Assembly (NCBI GenBank): GCA_963663265.2
Contig: CAXXXM010000004.1
Span: 186,001 to 250,000, forward strand
From: JAEXOD01 sp963663265
Lineage (GTDB): Bacteria; Bacteroidota; Ignavibacteria; Ignavibacteriales; Melioribacteraceae
Length of the DNA stretch: 64,000 nucleotides
Direction of reading: 5' to 3'
In this document: positions 61,029 through 64,000 of the stretch, piece by piece
Position numbering within the stretch: position 1 is the first letter of the stretch
Layout: every line of letters begins with the position of its first letter
Translations under genes and position numbers: made by a program
The notes under the pieces: model-generated
Seen by the model: the letters and a program-made list of their open reading frames with translations, nothing else
What the model was told of the DNA's origin: nothing
Databases searched by the model: none

Positions 61029-62315
61029 CTAAAAAATTGTTTTACCGTTATAATAAAATTTATTATTGTTTATAACGCCGATGGCTTTTCCTGTAAGCAG
61101 TTTTTTGTTAAATGGAGAGTTTTTAGATTTTGACTTAAACTTACTAACTTCAACAGTCCAAATCATTTCAGTATCAAAGATAGTAAAGTTAGCTTTCTCC
61201 CCAACTTTAAATTTTGGTATTGGCAAATTCAATACTTTCCTTGGATTAATTGCCATTTTATTAACAATCTGATTTAAATCCAAAACCTTTTTATGTAGTA
61301 ATTCACTAAATACAAGTCCTACGGATGTTTCGAGTCCAATTATTCCATTTGGAGCATAAATAAATTCAACTTCTTTTTCTTCAATTGAATGTGGAGCATG
61401 ATCAGTAGCAATACAATCAATTGTACCATCTTTTAAACCTTCTAAGATAGCCTCTAAATCTTCTTTTGAGCGAAGGGGTGGGCTCATTTTATAATTAGTA
61501 TCATAAGTTTTCAAGCTATCTTCAGTCAAGGAAAAATGGTGTGGAGTTACTTCAGATGTAACATTAACACCTCTTTTTTTTGCATTTCTAACCAATTCAA
61601 CTGCATTTTTTGTACTAATATGGGCTATATGGAGTTTGCTTTTAGTATACTCTGCTAATAACAAATCTCTATTAACAATAATATCTTCCGAAACAGATGG
61701 TAATGCCGGAAGCCCTAACATTGTTGAAGTAGCACCTTCATTCATTGCACCTTCAGATAGCGAAGAATCCTCACAATGCTCTATAATGGGGATGTTGTAC
61801 TCTTTTGAATACTCAAGAGCATTTCGCATCATCTTTGAAGTTTTAACAGCAACACCATCATCTGAAAGAGCTACAACACCTGCTTCAATTAATTCTAATA
61901 TAGGAGATAGGCTTTCTCCCTTTCTTTCTTTAGTAACAGCTCCAATAGGATAAACATCAACCACCTGTCCTTTTCCCTTGTTTAATATAAACTCAACAAC
62001 TTCAGCAGAATCAATTGCAGGGTCAGTATTTGGCATACATGCAATACCGGTAAATCCTCCATCCATAGCTGCTAAAGAGCCTGTCTTCACTGTTTCTTCA
62101 TCTTCTCTACCCGGTTCTCTTAAATGAACATGCATATCAAAAAAGCCCGCACTAATTGTTTTACCGTCCATTTCAAACAATTGTGCTTCAGTTACATCTT
62201 CCTGATTTATTTCCCCAATTTTTTCAATAATACCATTATTTATCACGATACTATTTATTTCATCCAAATTTAATTCTGGGTCTATTATTCTAATATTTTT
62301 AAATATAATTTTCAT
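61029..62315 (-). CDS. pyrC: Dihydroorotase
   Basis: A 428-residue zinc amidohydrolase that converts carbamoyl-aspartate to dihydroorotate in pyrimidine synthesis. HxH is in GFFDMHVHLREPGREDEE (His at about 62/64), with IIEHCEDSSLS and the Asp in CIATDHAPHS (about 303), and the IAHISTKNAVELVRNAKKRG segment as in class I (PyrC/AllB-type) enzymes. It lies 9 bases after pyrB, in the order pyrR-pyrB-pyrC, and terminates in the strong hairpin at 60981-61022. Confidence 0.95.
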   Translation of the reverse strand: MKIIFKNIRIIDPELNLDEINSIVINNGIIEKIGEINQEDVTEAQLFEMDGKTISAGFFDMHVHLREPGREDEETVKTGSLAAMDGGFTGIACMPNTDPAIDSAEVVEFILNKGKGQVVDVYPIGAVTKERKGESLSPILELIEAGVVALSDDGVAVKTSKMMRNALEYSKEYNIPIIEHCEDSSLSEGAMNEGATSTMLGLPALPSVSEDIIVNRDLLLAEYTKSKLHIAHISTKNAVELVRNAKKRGVNVTSEVTPHHFSLTEDSLKTYDTNYKMSPPLRSKEDLEAILEGLKDGTIDCIATDHAPHSIEEKEVEFIYAPNGIIGLETSVGLVFSELLHKKVLDLNQIVNKMAINPRKVLNLPIPKFKVGEKANFTIFDTEMIWTVEVSKFKSKSKNSPFNKKLLTGKAIGVINNNKFYYNGKTIF

Positions 62316-62324
62316 TTATCACCT

Positions 62325-63245
62325 TTAATTCATTGTTCCTAATAAATATAAAACAGCCATCCTAATAGCCACACCATTAGTAACTTGCTGGAGTATTACT
62401 TGATATGGTCCATCCGCAACTTCAGAGGATAATTCAACTCCTCTATTAATTGGACCCGGATGTAACAGTAAAACATCTTTGTTTAATTTCTCCAATCGTT
62501 CTTTTGTAATTCCAAAATACTTATGATACTCACGCAAGGTCGGTAATCCACCACCGGCTTTTCGCTCTAATTGAATTCGTAAAACATTCAACACATCGTT
62601 TTCTTTTATTGCGTTATCTATATTTGTATAAACCTTAACACCAAGCTCTTCAATATTGCGAGGAATTAAAGTAGCAGGTCCACATACTGATACATTTGCT
62701 CCCATTGTCTGTAATCCATAAATATTTGATAAAGCTACTCTGCTATGGGCAATATCACCAACAATACAAACATTTAATCCTTCTATTTTACCTAATTTTT
62801 CACGGATTGAGTACATATCTAATAACGCTTGTGTTGGATGCTCATGCAAACCATCGCCTGCATTAATAATATTTGAATTAGATATTCTTGTTAAAAATTG
62901 AGGGACACCTGCAGACTCATGTCTAACCACAATCATATCAACCTTCATAGCTTCAATATTTTTAATTGTATCCTTAAATGTTTCCCCTTTTTTTGTACTA
63001 CTTGTTGACGTACTAAAATTTACTATATCAGCCGATAACCTTTTTTCGGCTAATTCAAACGAAACTCGTGTTCTTGTTGAATTTTCGTAAAACAAATTGA
63101 CAATAGTTTTACCTTGTAATGTGGGTACCCTCTTTATTGGACGTTCTAATACTTCTCTAAATGTAACGGCTGTATCCAAAATAAGTTGAATGTCTTCTTT
63201 TGGAACGCTATATAAACCTAATAAATGTTTGCTTGATAATGCCAT
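62325..63245 (-). CDS. pyrB: Aspartate carbamoyltransferase, catalytic chain
   Basis: A 306-residue enzyme that joins carbamoyl phosphate and aspartate in the first committed step of pyrimidine synthesis. The carbamoyl-phosphate site STRTRVSFELAEKRLSADIVNFS (about 53), the HPTQALLDMYSIREKLGKIEGL segment and the LLHPGPINRGVELSSEVADG segment are conserved. No pyrI regulatory chain is present in this window, so it belongs to the unregulated trimeric type that often associates with dihydroorotase. It starts 15 bases after the pyrR stop. Confidence 0.95.
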   Translation of the reverse strand: MALSSKHLLGLYSVPKEDIQLILDTAVTFREVLERPIKRVPTLQGKTIVNLFYENSTRTRVSFELAEKRLSADIVNFSTSTSSTKKGETFKDTIKNIEAMKVDMIVVRHESAGVPQFLTRISNSNIINAGDGLHEHPTQALLDMYSIREKLGKIEGLNVCIVGDIAHSRVALSNIYGLQTMGANVSVCGPATLIPRNIEELGVKVYTNIDNAIKENDVLNVLRIQLERKAGGGLPTLREYHKYFGITKERLEKLNKDVLLLHPGPINRGVELSSEVADGPYQVILQQVTNGVAIRMAVLYLLGTMN

Positions 63246-63260
63246 AGTTTTAATTTATCC

Positions 63261-63806
63261 TTAATCTTTTGAAACATCAACTAAATAAACTGCATCTTCA
63301 TCGTCAATTTCTTTCATTTTTACCCTAACTTCTTCATTAATTGAAGTAGGAATATTTAATCCGACAAAATCTGCTTTTATTGGTAACTCTCTATGCCCCC
63401 TATCAACTAAAACACATAATTTAACTGTTGATGGTCTTCCCAAATCCATAATAGCATTTAATGCTGATCGAACTGTTCTACCGGTATAAAGAACATCGTC
63501 AATTAAAATTATATCTTTTTCATTTACATCAAATGTAATATTGGTTACAGAAACTTCAGGCTGTTTTAATCTCGTTCTAAAATCATCTCTATAAAGCGTT
63601 ACATCTAAAACACCATAACTTGGAGTAAAATTTTCAATAGAAATAATTTTATCCATAATCCGTTTTGCTAAATATTCCCCGCGTGTTCTCATCCCAATCA
63701 ACACAATATTTTTTGAACCTTTGCTTTTTTCCAATATTTCATGGGCTAAACGGGTTACCGTTCTATTAAGCCCTGTTTCATCAATCTGCTTAGCTTTTAT
63801 TTTCAT
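63261..63806 (-). CDS. pyrR: Bifunctional pyr operon regulator / uracil phosphoribosyltransferase PyrR
   Basis: About 181 residues. A type-I phosphoribosyltransferase fold with the PRPP loop DIILIDDVLYTGRTVRSAL (about 100-118), the GIRTRGEYLA-like hood IGMRTRGEYLAKRI, and the DRGHRELPIKADFVG segment of PyrR proteins. PyrR binds pyr leader RNA when UMP is high and makes it terminate. The start is the ATG at 63806. A TTG at 63812 would begin inside the T run of the leader terminator. A PyrR-type leader lies directly upstream, so the operon regulates itself. Confidence 0.93.
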   Translation of the reverse strand: MKIKAKQIDETGLNRTVTRLAHEILEKSKGSKNIVLIGMRTRGEYLAKRIMDKIISIENFTPSYGVLDVTLYRDDFRTRLKQPEVSVTNITFDVNEKDIILIDDVLYTGRTVRSALNAIMDLGRPSTVKLCVLVDRGHRELPIKADFVGLNIPTSINEEVRVKMKEIDDEDAVYLVDVSKD

Positions 63807-63810
63807 AAAC

Positions 63811-63909
63811 AAAAATACCCCATTGACTTACGTCTTTGGGGTCCTCCATATAAATTTTATATTTAATTTGCTTAACACCTTTTTTACCTCTCGGATAAAT
63901 TTAAAGGAC
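63811..63909 (-). promoter_or_regulatory. PyrR-dependent attenuator (binding loop and leader terminator)
   Basis: On the minus strand a leader hairpin has CCTTT at 63906-63902 pairing with AAAGG, around UCCGAGAGG, close to the PyrR consensus UCCNGNGAGG but one base shorter. It is followed by a terminator (63842-63811): ACCCCA / TGGGGT enclosing GAC/GTC, then ATTTTTG just before the pyrR ATG. In known PyrR systems protein binding to the first hairpin stabilises a structure that allows the terminator, so uridine nucleotides switch transcription off. Confidence 0.65.
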
Positions 63910-63910
63910 A

Positions 63911-63939
63911 AAAAAAAAGGGGTCAACAAGTGACCCCTT
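63911..63939 (-). terminator. Terminator of the OmpA-family gene
   Basis: On the minus strand AAGGGGTCA / TGACCCCTT form a perfect 9-bp stem with a 5-base loop, followed by a long T run. It ends where the PyrR leader begins, which leaves no room for a promoter between them. Confidence 0.92.
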
Positions 63940-63948
63940 AAAAGTAAA

Positions 63949-63999
63949 TTAGTTTATTACCTTAAATTCAATTCTTCTGTTCATTGCTCTTCCATCAGC
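63949..63999 (-). CDS. OmpA-family outer-membrane protein, C-terminal end only
   Basis: The last 16 codons and stop of a gene running off the right edge on the minus strand: ADGRAMNRRIEFKVIN. The ADGRAxNRRIEF motif is the end of OmpA-like peptidoglycan-binding domains. Nothing else of the protein is visible. Confidence 0.82.
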   Translation of the reverse strand, partial: ADGRAMNRRIEFKVIN

Positions 64000-64000
64000 A

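Overview
The window is AT-rich chromosomal DNA from a free-living bacterium of the Bacteroidota/Chlorobiota/Ignavibacteriota group. Three things point there: the gene repertoire (DUF3098 protein, TonB-dependent receptor, octaheme cytochrome, NfnAB and split PntAB, ornithine aminotransferase, PyrR-controlled pyr genes), the weak or absent Shine-Dalgarno sequences before many starts, and several promoter-like TTTG / TAnnTTTG elements. The mix of sulfur and nitrogen redox genes with fermentative/anaerobic cofactor enzymes fits an Ignavibacteria-like facultative anaerobe, but the exact lineage is an inference.

Layout. 1-1291 is the 3' part of a PAS-AAA+-Fis sigma-54 activator cut by the window edge. 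1501-5954 is a MarR regulator followed by a tight sulfur-redox operon: octaheme tetrathionate-reductase-family cytochrome, cytochrome b, and two YeeE/YedE half-transporters, the second fused to a rhodanese-like domain. 6072-7873 is an AbiE-type toxin-antitoxin pair whose toxin gene carries two in-frame TGA codons. 8046-12398 is a two-component cluster (response regulator, multi-PAS kinase, response regulator with a pseudo-HD domain). 12552-18022 holds prfC, a PAP2 phosphatase, a DUF190/crcB fluoride-export pair and a TonB-dependent receptor. 19109-22734 holds small unknown genes, an orphan microcompartment vertex protein, dprA and two unknown membrane proteins. 22804-25690 is a hydrolase with a double-MerR regulator, divergent from a GH12 endoglucanase lipoprotein. 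26133-27437 is a toxin-antitoxin-SecB-like chaperone (TAC-type) module in which toxin and chaperone are both frameshifted at homopolymers. A tRNA-Arg(CCG), a cupin, a FIST sensor with its kinase, nfnAB and pntAA-AB-B follow up to 35964.

36050-47550 is an accessory island between the pntB and rocD terminators. It has long mosaic repeats on both sides and, inside, a four-gene, tightly packed minus-strand operon (38312-46485): ArdC-like/ImmA metallopeptidase, PLD-SNF2 helicase, Eco57I-type DNA methylase, and a DprA/SLOG-like protein. This is a strong candidate for a restriction-like defence system of unusual composition, and it is the most interesting object in the window.

47630-63812 returns to core genes: rocD, an S1/P1 nuclease, a POT-type transporter, a cell-wall amidase, an AddA/RecB-like helicase-nuclease, a large NtrY-like kinase, two secreted proteins and pyrC-pyrB-pyrR preceded by a recognisable PyrR attenuator. 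The window ends in the last codons of an OmpA-family protein.

A recurring theme is damaged accessory modules. In both toxin-antitoxin loci the DNA-binding antitoxin gene is intact and the toxin gene is broken.
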